Shown here in pieces: positions 33,360 to 41,903 of a stretch of DNA of 64,000 nucleotides; the first letter of the stretch is position 1, and every line of letters starts with the position of its first letter. The position numbers and the translations under genes were made by a program. A model generated the notes under the pieces. It was given only the letters and a program-made list of their open reading frames with translations, did not search any database and had not been told where the DNA came from. The stretch comes from Pseudomonas akapageensis. GTDB taxonomy: Bacteria > Pseudomonadota > Gammaproteobacteria > Pseudomonadales > Pseudomonadaceae. The stretch is from assembly GCF_011355085.1 (NCBI RefSeq), contig NZ_VXCP01000006.1:62001-126000 (forward strand), read 5' to 3'.

Positions 33360-36020
33360 ATGAGCCTGTCAGCAACGGATGAGGCCAAACCCATCCACGA
33401 TGCCTTCGTGTCCTATTCGCGGCGCGATACTGCGTTCGCCCAGCAGCTGATCGATCAACTGGAAAGGCAGGGCCGATCGATCGTCTATGACCGTGACGAT
33501 ATCCACGACGGCGAAGCCTGGCGGCGCAAGTTGACGTCGCTGATCCAGGCGTCGCAGAACATCATCGTGCTGATCAGCCGGGCCTCCCTGGATTCGCGCG
33601 AATGCCGTTGGGAACTCGACCTGGCCGGTACGTTGAACAAGCGCCTGGTCACAGTGCGCATCGATGCCGTGACCCCGGCAGAGTTGCCGGAATCCCTGGG
33701 CGCCATCCAGTGGATCGACGCCACCGCCACAGCGGACACCGAGGCCATCGCCGCGCGCATCATTGCCGCCCTCGATATCGACCAGCAATGGGCTGAGCGC
33801 CACACGCGCCTGACCTTCCAGGCGCTGGCCTGGCGCGAGAACGGCACCTTGCTGCGCGGCGCCGATCTGCGCAACGCCGAAACCATGGTCGCCACCTACC
33901 AGGGCAAACAACCCTTGACCACCGCCGAACACATGGCGCTGTTGCTGGCCAGCCGCAAGGCCGGTGCGCGGCGGCTCAGGCTGACGGTGCTGGGCACGGC
34001 AGCCGTGGGCCTGGTGCTGGCCGTGCTCAGCGTCAACTGGCTGGCCGAGCGGCGCAATGCCGAGTACACGGGCCTGCGCCGCCAGGCCGAGTCGGCGCTG
34101 AACCAGGCCGATGGCGATCTGGCTGCCGCGGTTGCCTCACTCGGTCATGTGGTCAGGACGGACAACCTGGGGCTGTTGCCTGAGTATCGCGATGTGGTGC
34201 CGTTCTGGCAGGTGCAGTTGCGTGCCCTGGATGACATTGTGCCCGGTATGAAGATCGGCGATCCGTTGCTTTGGCGTGCGACGCTCTACGTCAAGACCGA
34301 CACGCACCGGTTGCGTCCACTGTCGGGTGGCACGTCGATGCGGATCGCGGCCAGTGAAGACAACCAGAGCCTGGTAACCGCCGACTACACGAGTGTCTCG
34401 CTGCTGGCCTTGCCGGCGCTGGAACCACTGCTGCAAGTGCAGCTGCCGGCCCGGGAACGGCCAGACGCCATTGCCGCCATCCCCAATACCGGATGGCTGT
34501 TGGCAAGCGGAAAGCAGACGGTCGTCAACAATGACGAGGACGATCCGGTGTCCGTCTACGACTGCTTCACGCTGGTGATGCCCAGCGCGAACGTCGCGGA
34601 TGCAAAGCCGGCCGCGGTCCCGGAGCCCGACCCGGCAGACGGCAGCGAGGCGCAGGTCATCCATCGCCTGTCCGGCATTCGCGGTAGCGCCGCACTGCAC
34701 TTCTGCCCTGAGGTGAATCTGTTGCAGGTCAGCGCGGCAGCCGATGTTTCACGGCGTTATCTGCTGATTGCTGAATCTTCGGGAGAGTTCGTGCAAGGGT
34801 TGACGATTGATCTGCAGTCGGGCGCTTACGTCAGCGAATTGCCCAAGGGCACCCAATGGGACGCCCGAACCCGGGTCACGCTGCCTGAAGCCAACCAGGT
34901 GCATGATTTTCCGCAGATGCTCGCCCAGGAGCAACTTTGGCGTGAAGCAACGGCGACGGAGCTTGAGCAGTCGAAGCAGCCGCAGGATGCCCGGCAACGC
35001 CAACACGAGCAGGCCCAGCAGTTACTTGAATCGGCCGATGCCTCGCAACTCAAGGACGATGAGAAGTCCGTGCTGGCCAATCTGGGCGAGACGGTCGAAG
35101 GCCCCTGGGTGGTGACCGATGTGGACGCCGTCTTTCCCTGGGGCCTGTACGTGACCGGTAACTCGTACGGCGCCTTCGGGGCCTGCAAGATTGCCACGGC
35201 GTCCCAGCGTATCGAGTGGTGCCGGCAGCAGGAGATTCTGGTAATCGAATCCGGTCATAGCATTTCTCCGGATCAGCGCTGGGTGGCCAACGCCAACCGC
35301 GATGGCTGGTCCACGCCCCTGGAGCTGATCGACCTCACGACAATGGCGCACAGCGAACTCAAGGAACTGCCCGGCCTGGTGGTCGCGCAGGCCTTCGACG
35401 CCGCGTCAAACCGGCTGGCGCTGCTGAGCGAGACCAACGAGCTGTGGCTCTATGCGCTGGAGCACGGCGCAGCACCGCGCCTGATGAAGCACCGTGCACT
35501 CGGCGAAGCCGTTCACGAGCGCTGCACTGACCCGCAAAATCCACGTCTGGCCCAGCCCGGCGCGGGCAGTCTGGCCTTTGCCGGCGAGCACCGGGTGGTG
35601 GGACTGGGTACCGATGGCGTGCTGTTCGGCTTCGATAGCCAGAACGGTGATCTGACCTGGCGCCGCCCTTTGCAGAGTGCTATCGACCGCTGCACCCAGC
35701 GCCTGGCGATCACTGCGAGCGGTGGTTTTTTTGCCCTGCACGGCGCGGATGTCGTGCAGTTGTTCCACGCCGTCAGTGGTGTCCCCTTGTCGGGACCTGT
35801 CACCTTGCAGGCGCTTACTGGCTCGCCACCCGGGGAGGGCTTCTTCGAAAATCTGCAATTGACGGGGGCGGGTGACGTTTCGGTGACCGCGGGGGAACGG
35901 GTTTTCGTCCGCCCAAGGCCGAACATGCCGGCCAATACAGACCTTGAACACTACACCGGCATCAGCGTCACGGACGGCCGTACGTCGCTGAAATTGCTGC
36001 CAGGCGCTTTCGAGCAGTGA
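33360..36020 (+). CDS. TIR domain-transmembrane-beta-propeller-like protein
   Basis: An 886-residue protein. Residues 12-140 are a TIR domain (DAFVSYSRRDTAFAQQL, then SRECRWEL, with Glu85 in the position of the NADase glutamate). A linker (GADLRNAETMVATYQGKQP) leads to one transmembrane helix (about 207-227). The remaining 650 residues are beta-rich with repeat-like hydrophobic strands, as in WD40/propeller sensors, but with weak repeats. The design suggests that the large domain senses something on the far side of the membrane and signals to the TIR enzyme. It stands alone, but lies beside the TIR/STAND operon. No ribosome site is clear. Confidence 0.8.
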   Translation: MSLSATDEAKPIHDAFVSYSRRDTAFAQQLIDQLERQGRSIVYDRDDIHDGEAWRRKLTSLIQASQNIIVLISRASLDSRECRWELDLAGTLNKRLVTVRIDAVTPAELPESLGAIQWIDATATADTEAIAARIIAALDIDQQWAERHTRLTFQALAWRENGTLLRGADLRNAETMVATYQGKQPLTTAEHMALLLASRKAGARRLRLTVLGTAAVGLVLAVLSVNWLAERRNAEYTGLRRQAESALNQADGDLAAAVASLGHVVRTDNLGLLPEYRDVVPFWQVQLRALDDIVPGMKIGDPLLWRATLYVKTDTHRLRPLSGGTSMRIAASEDNQSLVTADYTSVSLLALPALEPLLQVQLPARERPDAIAAIPNTGWLLASGKQTVVNNDEDDPVSVYDCFTLVMPSANVADAKPAAVPEPDPADGSEAQVIHRLSGIRGSAALHFCPEVNLLQVSAAADVSRRYLLIAESSGEFVQGLTIDLQSGAYVSELPKGTQWDARTRVTLPEANQVHDFPQMLAQEQLWREATATELEQSKQPQDARQRQHEQAQQLLESADASQLKDDEKSVLANLGETVEGPWVVTDVDAVFPWGLYVTGNSYGAFGACKIATASQRIEWCRQQEILVIESGHSISPDQRWVANANRDGWSTPLELIDLTTMAHSELKELPGLVVAQAFDAASNRLALLSETNELWLYALEHGAAPRLMKHRALGEAVHERCTDPQNPRLAQPGAGSLAFAGEHRVVGLGTDGVLFGFDSQNGDLTWRRPLQSAIDRCTQRLAITASGGFFALHGADVVQLFHAVSGVPLSGPVTLQALTGSPPGEGFFENLQLTGAGDVSVTAGERVFVRPRPNMPANTDLEHYTGISVTDGRTSLKLLPGAFEQ

Positions 36021-36026
36021 CCGGCT

Positions 36027-36416
36027 TCACTCATCCCGTTCATACAAGGCGTTGAACCGTTCGGCCTTGATGCAGTAACCGTCCAGGCCCTGTTCGTCGT
36101 TGAAGACCAGGTAGTCGCCCGCCTCGAAGTGCGACACGCCTTCCTTGGTGCGAACGCTGCCGGCGCGTTCAGCCATTTCGGCCCATACCGGTGTTGCCTT
36201 GATATAGACACCCGGGCCCACCTGACGGTAGGTCCTGGGAAACACCTGGGCGTCGACGGTGTAGGTTTCACCGGCGTTGTTCACCAGCCAGTCGCCGCGT
36301 TTGCAGTGCTGCTCGGCACCCCATTTGCGGTAGGTGAAGCCGGGTGTGTCCAGGTCCAGCTGGACGGCGGTGACATATTGGTCGGGCTTGCGTTTGTAGC
36401 GTTGGCGTCGGGTCAT
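36027..36416 (-). CDS. Small PGDYG-like protein with two similar halves
   Basis: A 129-residue soluble protein. It contains CKRGDWLVNNAGETYTVDAQVFPRTY near residue 43 and, about 55 residues later, FEAGDYLVFNDEQGLDGYCIKAERFNALY; the two halves look like copies of one module. The GDYLV core resembles the PGDYG motif family, whose role is unknown. The ATG at 36416 overlaps the stop of the STAND gene (ATGA), so it is made with it and may be its partner or substrate. It is the last gene of the three-gene minus-strand operon. Confidence 0.7.
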   Translation of the reverse strand: MTRRQRYKRKPDQYVTAVQLDLDTPGFTYRKWGAEQHCKRGDWLVNNAGETYTVDAQVFPRTYRQVGPGVYIKATPVWAEMAERAGSVRTKEGVSHFEAGDYLVFNDEQGLDGYCIKAERFNALYERDE

Positions 36417-38155
36417 TGTGGGCTGGCTTTTCGATCGGCTGGGGCGTTGAGTATCATTTGGCTTCGTTGTTGGATCTGCAATTCGGCCTTGACGTCGTTC
36501 AGTGGCTTTTCCAGTGTCGGGTATTGTTTGACAGCGATATCGAGCTGTTCCTTGGCGGCATCGTAGGCCATGTTCAGTGCGTTGTTCTTGGAGTAGATGC
36601 CGTACCACGCGGCAGCCGACAGGCTGAGGACCGTCATCGCGCAGGCGGCAAATGTTATGAGTAGGCGCTGGCGCCGGATGGCTCGGTCACGCGACTGGGC
36701 GCTGGCGTCCACCAGTGCTGTCACCCGTTCCCAGCCGCCACCGTGGCGCGCCGCCCAGGCCTCGTTGTGGCGGGGCATCCAGTGTTGCCGCTCGCCGGTG
36801 ATCAGCGGGGGAATCACATTGCTTGAATCGCGCTCGAAACCTTCGGCTTCCACCAGCAGGCTGCGCCAGACCAGGCCATCCCTGAATTCACGCAGGAGCC
36901 AGCCGTCGGCCCGGTCGGCAATCTTGTGCCAACAGCGAATCAAGGCCTCGTGACTGATGTCGATCAATTCGTCCATGGCTAACGCTGCGTCACCGTGGGG
37001 CGTGAGAAAGGAGACGCCGTCGGCACGGAAGGTATCGACGACCCCGCGCAGTGCGCCTTCAGTTGCGCCTGTCACAGCGAGCAACTGCTTGAGTGTGCGT
37101 GGACGGCGGATGGCCTGGCCTTCGGCGTTCATGTCGGTCAGTGCACGAAACAGGTCTTCGATCGCATGACTGTCGAGCGGCAGATAGGTCATCTGCGCCT
37201 TGATCAGTACCTCATCGGCATGGGCCGACAATAGCCCGGCCAGGCGGTTTTCATGGTGATAATGCTCAAGGCCCAGGTGCCAGGGTTGACTCTCCGTGGG
37301 GAGCTGACCGGCAGGCGGCACGGCATTGAGGTTGTACAACAACATCAGCCCATGCTGAATCAGGGGCAGTTGATCCTGACCGCCGCCGGCATCGAGGATT
37401 AGGCGTTCGGCCAGATCCGCACCGATATTCCCATCGTAAAGCCTGGCCGGCTCGCAGATGGCGCGCAGCAGGTCGCTGTGATCCATTCGTGGCAGCAGGT
37501 ACTGCGTGGCATTGACCACTTCGGCAAAGCCGGAGTAGTGCGCGCAGGCGCCAAGAAATTCCGAGCGCATGGTCAGCACGACATACAGTCCTGGTGGCGG
37601 GCGTTCATGCAAGGCGATCAGGAACTGGGTCAGCAGCTGCGCCTCTGCGGGACCATGGCGCCGAGCCTGACTGAACAGCTCCTCGAACTGATCGATGAGG
37701 ATGCACAGGTTCTCGCCGGGGTGGGTACACAACAGACTGGCAAGTTGTGCCGGCGCGTTCTGGCCGAAGTTGAGCAGACGTCGCAGGGTGATGATCTGCT
37801 CGTCATCGCTGTCAGGACCGTCCAGCGCTGCCAGGGCTTCGGCGATATTGAGCAAGGGGGTCTCGCGCGGCAGGGCCGTGCAGGTGCGCCAGCGCAACCC
37901 GGCACGAGCATTTTCCTGCTCCAGGCGAGGCAGCACCGCGGCGCGGATCAACGAGCTTTTGCCACAGCCGGAGTCGCCATGCACCACCAGCAGGTGTTTG
38001 TCGATCAGCGCCTTGACAATGGCATCGGCCATGCGTTCGCGGCCGAAAAAGATCGGCCATTCGATTTTCTCGAAAGGCCGCAGACCCGGGTACGGGCGCG
38101 GCGGCAACTCGATCCTGAAGACATCGTCCTGGGGGCCAGCAGCGTTGTCGCTCAT
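36413..38155 (-). CDS. nSTAND1-type NTPase with C-terminal membrane anchor
   Basis: A 580-residue protein. PYPGLRPFEKIEWPIFFGRE (residues 21-40) is the nSTAND1 entry motif, followed by Walker A GDSGCGKSS at 60-68 and Walker B CILIDQFEELF at about 151-161. A helical region follows, then a transmembrane helix near 495-518 and a helical tail. STAND NTPases act as switches in immunity and cell-death systems. The ATG at 38155 overlaps the TIR gene stop (ATGA). No C-terminal repeat sensor is fused to it, so sensing may be done by the TIR partners (inference). Confidence 0.85.
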   Translation of the reverse strand: MSDNAAGPQDDVFRIELPPRPYPGLRPFEKIEWPIFFGRERMADAIVKALIDKHLLVVHGDSGCGKSSLIRAAVLPRLEQENARAGLRWRTCTALPRETPLLNIAEALAALDGPDSDDEQIITLRRLLNFGQNAPAQLASLLCTHPGENLCILIDQFEELFSQARRHGPAEAQLLTQFLIALHERPPPGLYVVLTMRSEFLGACAHYSGFAEVVNATQYLLPRMDHSDLLRAICEPARLYDGNIGADLAERLILDAGGGQDQLPLIQHGLMLLYNLNAVPPAGQLPTESQPWHLGLEHYHHENRLAGLLSAHADEVLIKAQMTYLPLDSHAIEDLFRALTDMNAEGQAIRRPRTLKQLLAVTGATEGALRGVVDTFRADGVSFLTPHGDAALAMDELIDISHEALIRCWHKIADRADGWLLREFRDGLVWRSLLVEAEGFERDSSNVIPPLITGERQHWMPRHNEAWAARHGGGWERVTALVDASAQSRDRAIRRQRLLITFAACAMTVLSLSAAAWYGIYSKNNALNMAYDAAKEQLDIAVKQYPTLEKPLNDVKAELQIQQRSQMILNAPADRKASPQ

Positions 38156-39255
38156 GGCCTGGGCTCCAGTTGCGCGCTTTTTTCCAGCAGCCATGGCTGG
38201 ACCTGATCGGGCCAATTGGCCTGGGTGCCGTCGATCCAGTCGGCCTGGACGATGCGTGCGTTGGCCTTGCGCTCATCCGTTGTGATGGCCGGCCCGACGG
38301 TGTTGAGCAGGCCGCAGGGCAGCAGGCGATTGGAGCGCGAGCGCGCCGATTGCCGATCATGCTTTCCGATCACTACCATGTCGGCATCCAGTGCCTGACC
38401 ATCGGCGGTGCCGAGTAACATCAGGGCATCGCAGGCGCAGAGGGTTTCGACCCGCTGCTCGCGAATTTCGTTGATTTTCTGCGGGTCGTCCTCGACCGGG
38501 TCAGGGTTGTTCGGGCACACCACATAGCCTTTTTCGGTCAAGGCAAGACTGGCTTTCTCCCAGGCCTGGGCCTGATCGGCGCGGCCGTGCAAGTAAATGG
38601 TCTGGCCACCGGCATGGGCCAGCGCGGAGGCCTCGGCCACGCTGCGCAGACGTTCGTCCAGACGCGCCTTGAGCGCCGTGAGTTTGGGGACCAACTGGCC
38701 GACAATGCCCAGCAGTTCCTGGCGAAATTCGAGGCCAAAAGGGCCCGGTGCTTCAAGCCAGCCCAAGGGGCGTATGACGCCACTGATCGACGCATTGAAA
38801 TTGAAGCCCACGAGCGGTGCGCCATACTCGTCGACCAGTGGCGGCGGCCAGGGCTCAGGCTCGGTCGGGTAAATCTTCACTACGGCGATGCGCTGGTCGA
38901 GCGCCAGACCCAACTGTTTTTGTTGTTCGCACCACCAATTGCGCTCTTCGGCGCACCAGGTCGAGGCCAGGTAGTCCGGCGACATCAGGATCACCAGCAA
39001 CGCCGACTCGCTGATCTGGCTGCGTAGCTGTTTGGTCAACGGCGACATGGGGTCCACGCCCTGGCCAGGGCGATGATCCTTGTCGAGGAAGATTTTCAGA
39101 TCCTTGCGCAACTGGCGATCGAATCGCAACTCCTGCTCCAGCACTTTGACAAATGCCGCCGACCAGGGCTGCAGAACACCCACGCCGGTGCCGTCGTCGC
39201 CATGGCTGTAGCTGACGAACAGGTCATGGGCGAAGGGAGGTCCGACAAAAGCCAT
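38152..39255 (-). CDS. TIR domain protein with second nucleotide-related domain
   Basis: About 367 residues. Residues 10-130 form a TIR-like domain: DLFVSYSHGDDGTG, FLDKDHRPGQ, SESALLVILMSPDYLASTWCAEE with Glu103/104 in the WCxxE position typical of TIR NADases. The C-terminal part (from about GQTIYLHGRADQAQAW near 228) has a second Rossmann-like pattern, with ETLCACDALMLLGTADG. GGGGA lies before the ATG at 39255; the frame is open to 39333. It is the first gene of the TIR-STAND-PGDYG operon and is divergent from the hydrolase operon at 39445. Confidence 0.82.
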   Translation of the reverse strand: MAFVGPPFAHDLFVSYSHGDDGTGVGVLQPWSAAFVKVLEQELRFDRQLRKDLKIFLDKDHRPGQGVDPMSPLTKQLRSQISESALLVILMSPDYLASTWCAEERNWWCEQQKQLGLALDQRIAVVKIYPTEPEPWPPPLVDEYGAPLVGFNFNASISGVIRPLGWLEAPGPFGLEFRQELLGIVGQLVPKLTALKARLDERLRSVAEASALAHAGGQTIYLHGRADQAQAWEKASLALTEKGYVVCPNNPDPVEDDPQKINEIREQRVETLCACDALMLLGTADGQALDADMVVIGKHDRQSARSRSNRLLPCGLLNTVGPAITTDERKANARIVQADWIDGTQANWPDQVQPWLLEKSAQLEPRP

Positions 39256-39444
39256 ATCCAATCCCCATTGGGAGGCCCGTAGCAGTGCGTGCGCAACCCG
39301 AGTCGGCGACACATCGCTGGAAAATGCACACACTCATTCTAGTACAACTATCCCGCCGGCCCCGTGAGCAGAGCGGCTACCTTGAAAATCCGACCTGCTT
39401 GAACTTTAGTTATCAGAGCACGTTTGTCTGTGAGGCTCTCGATC

Positions 39445-41043
39445 ATGAAGCTCTCTGGAGATGTGCTCAGCAAACTCGGCGTCAGTCAGGCTGACGTGGA
39501 CAAGTATCTTGAGCCGCTCAACACGGTAATGGCCAGGTACGGCATCGATTCCAGGTTACGGATAGCCCATTTTCTCGCCCAGGTAGTGCATGAATCCGGC
39601 TGCTTCAAGCATGTCGTGGAAAACATGAACTACTCCGTCGACGGCTTGCTCGGCGTCTTCGGCAAATACTTTCCCACCCGGGCCCTGGCCCAGACCTACG
39701 CACGCAAGCCGATGATGATCGGCAACCACGTCTATGCCTCGCGCAATGGCAATGGCAACGAGGCCAGCGGCGATGGTTATCGCTACCGTGGTCGCGGGCT
39801 GCTGCAACTCACGGGCAAGTCCAACTACAAGGCGTTTTCCAATTGGCTCAGTGAAGATGTGGTGGCCGAGCCCGAGCGTGTGGCCGAACAGTTCGCCCCG
39901 CAATCGGCGGTCTACTTCTGGGAATCCCATCATCTCAACGGGCTCGCCGATACCGACGACATCAGGCGGATCACCGAAGTCATCAACGGCGGGCTCAAAG
40001 GCTTCGATGAACGCCGACTGTTGCTGGAAAAAGCCAAGGCGGCCTTGCGCGACCTGCCCGAAGGGCAAGCCAGCCCGGTCCCCGTCGCGGACACGCAACA
40101 CTTCAAGCCGACCCACCAGGTCGTACCCCTGCAGCTGAACCTGCGTTCGGCGCCACGGGTGGCGCCGTCGACCTGGCTGGCGACGCTTAACCAGGGCAGC
40201 AAGGTCGAGGTCGTGAGTAGACTCGCCGACGGCTGGGTGCAGGTGCGCGCCCTGATCAATCAGGTGGTACGCGACGGCTTCGTGGCCGAGCGCTTCCTCG
40301 CACCGGTGCCGGCTTCCAGGGGTGGCTTCGATCCGGTGGAGGCACCGCTGGTGCCTGAGCATCCGATAGCACCGGTGCATCTGCAGCAAAATCGCAAGAC
40401 CGTCACCCGTGCCTTCGATGGTGGACGGGCGTACCCGCTCGGCGAGGCCGGGCGCCCGCAACGCACCGCCAGCAAGCCGGCAACCCGCGCCAGCCAGTTG
40501 CTCAAAATCATCGACTACCTGGATTGCGCCGCAGCCGATCACAAGCGCTACCTGCCCCAGGGCGGCACCACGTTCTGCAACATCTACGCCTATGACTATT
40601 GCTGCCTGGCCGGGGTTTACCTGCCACGGGTCTGGTGGACGGATCGCGCCCTGCAGCGCATAGCCCGGGGCGAAGGCGTGGTGGTGGCCTATGGCGAAAG
40701 CGTGCGTGAACTCAATGCCAATGCCTTGCATGACTGGCTGGAAGATTACGGAAGCGCATTTGGCTGGCACCGCGAGGTCGACCTGACCACCTTGCAGGCC
40801 GCCGCCGACGCCGGGGAAGTTTGCCTGACCGTCGCCCGGCGCAAGGACTTGAACCGTTCCGGGCATATCCTGGCAGTGGTGCCGCAGCAACCTGCGTTCC
40901 AGGCAGGGCACGATGGGGCGGGCAGGGTCACGCGACCGGTGGAGTCCCAGGCCGGTGCGCGAAACTTCAAGTACGCCGTAAACCGTACCGCCTGGTGGCT
41001 GGACGACAAGTTCCAGGCCTTCGCCTTCTGGCGCCATCCCTGA
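39445..41043 (+). CDS. GH19 lysozyme-SH3-papain-like hydrolase fusion
   Basis: A 532-residue protein without a signal peptide. Residues 1-200 form a glycoside hydrolase family 19-like domain: HFLAQVVHESGCF-like HES motif with Glu50, then YRGRGLLQLTGKSNY. Residues about 220-285 look like an SH3 domain (LNLRSAPRV). The C-terminal 200 residues resemble a papain-like peptidase or amidase: GGTTFCNIYAYDYCC with Cys378, and SGHILAVVP with His474. Together these would cut both glycan and peptide parts of the cell wall. GAGG lies upstream of the ATG at 39445. It opens a three-gene plus-strand run. A T6SS effector or a self-lysis effector is possible. Confidence 0.8.
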   Translation: MKLSGDVLSKLGVSQADVDKYLEPLNTVMARYGIDSRLRIAHFLAQVVHESGCFKHVVENMNYSVDGLLGVFGKYFPTRALAQTYARKPMMIGNHVYASRNGNGNEASGDGYRYRGRGLLQLTGKSNYKAFSNWLSEDVVAEPERVAEQFAPQSAVYFWESHHLNGLADTDDIRRITEVINGGLKGFDERRLLLEKAKAALRDLPEGQASPVPVADTQHFKPTHQVVPLQLNLRSAPRVAPSTWLATLNQGSKVEVVSRLADGWVQVRALINQVVRDGFVAERFLAPVPASRGGFDPVEAPLVPEHPIAPVHLQQNRKTVTRAFDGGRAYPLGEAGRPQRTASKPATRASQLLKIIDYLDCAAADHKRYLPQGGTTFCNIYAYDYCCLAGVYLPRVWWTDRALQRIARGEGVVVAYGESVRELNANALHDWLEDYGSAFGWHREVDLTTLQAAADAGEVCLTVARRKDLNRSGHILAVVPQQPAFQAGHDGAGRVTRPVESQAGARNFKYAVNRTAWWLDDKFQAFAFWRHP

Positions 41044-41067
41044 GCCGACGCGCTCGAGGAGAACAGC

Positions 41068-41865
41068 ATGGCCAAGCTCGCACTCTGCATCGGTATCAAC
41101 GACTACCCCGGCACCGAAAATGACCTGACGGGCTGTGTGAACGACGCCCATGACTGGGCGGCGGAGCTGGGCAAGCGCGGGTTTACCGTCAACCTGTTAT
41201 TGGACGCCGCCGCGACCAAGGTGGCCATGGTGACCGCCATGGTGCAGACCATTGCCAGTGCCCGCAGTGGCGATCTGGTGGTGTTCACCTATTCCGGTCA
41301 CGGCACCTGGGTGCCTGATCTGAGCGGGGACGAGCCCGACGGTCGTGACGAAGCCTTGTGCCCCTGGGACATCGCCCAGGAGCAGGCACTGCTCGATGAT
41401 GAAATCGAGGCGATCTTTACCAAGCGGGCCAGCGGGGTGCGCATTCTGCTGATTTCCGACAGTTGCCACTCAGGCTCCGTGACCCGGGGTGATGATTCCG
41501 ACCTGGACCCCGGCCTGCCGCGAGCGCGCTTCCTGCCGCCGCAAGTGTGGATGCCCGCCGACCAGTTAGGCAATGTCGCGCAACGACCCAAACATTTGCT
41601 GGGCGGGCTGGCCCGCAGCGGCGGCGACCTGTTGCTGGCCGGCTGTACCGACGGCCAGTTCAGCTGGGACACGCGCTTCAGGGATCGCCCGAACGGTGCC
41701 TTTACGTTCTACGCCCTCAAGACGCTGTCCAGGCTCAGTGCCACCGCCAGTTATCAGGACTGGATGAAGGCGATCAGCCCGTCTTATTTACCGACCAACC
41801 AATTGCCGCAAGATCCACAGCTGTTCGGCAGTCGCACGGCACGTCACTGGCAGGTTTTTGCCTGA
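41068..41865 (+). CDS. Caspase-like (clan CD, C14) protease
   Basis: A 265-residue stand-alone caspase-fold protein. LALCIGINDYPG opens the domain, LKRGFT-type GKRGFTVNLLLD follows, and the catalytic dyad is His78 in YSGHGT and Cys133 in LLISDSCHSGS. No prodomain or signal is present. Such orthocaspases/metacaspases cut proteins after basic or acidic residues and often act in bacterial death or defence systems. It begins 24 bases after the hydrolase gene and lies 38 bases before the CHAT gene, so the three are probably co-transcribed. Confidence 0.9.
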   Translation: MAKLALCIGINDYPGTENDLTGCVNDAHDWAAELGKRGFTVNLLLDAAATKVAMVTAMVQTIASARSGDLVVFTYSGHGTWVPDLSGDEPDGRDEALCPWDIAQEQALLDDEIEAIFTKRASGVRILLISDSCHSGSVTRGDDSDLDPGLPRARFLPPQVWMPADQLGNVAQRPKHLLGGLARSGGDLLLAGCTDGQFSWDTRFRDRPNGAFTFYALKTLSRLSATASYQDWMKAISPSYLPTNQLPQDPQLFGSRTARHWQVFA

Positions 41866-41903
41866 GGTGACGTGACAACCCAACTGCCGTGGAGGTGCGG
41901 ATC

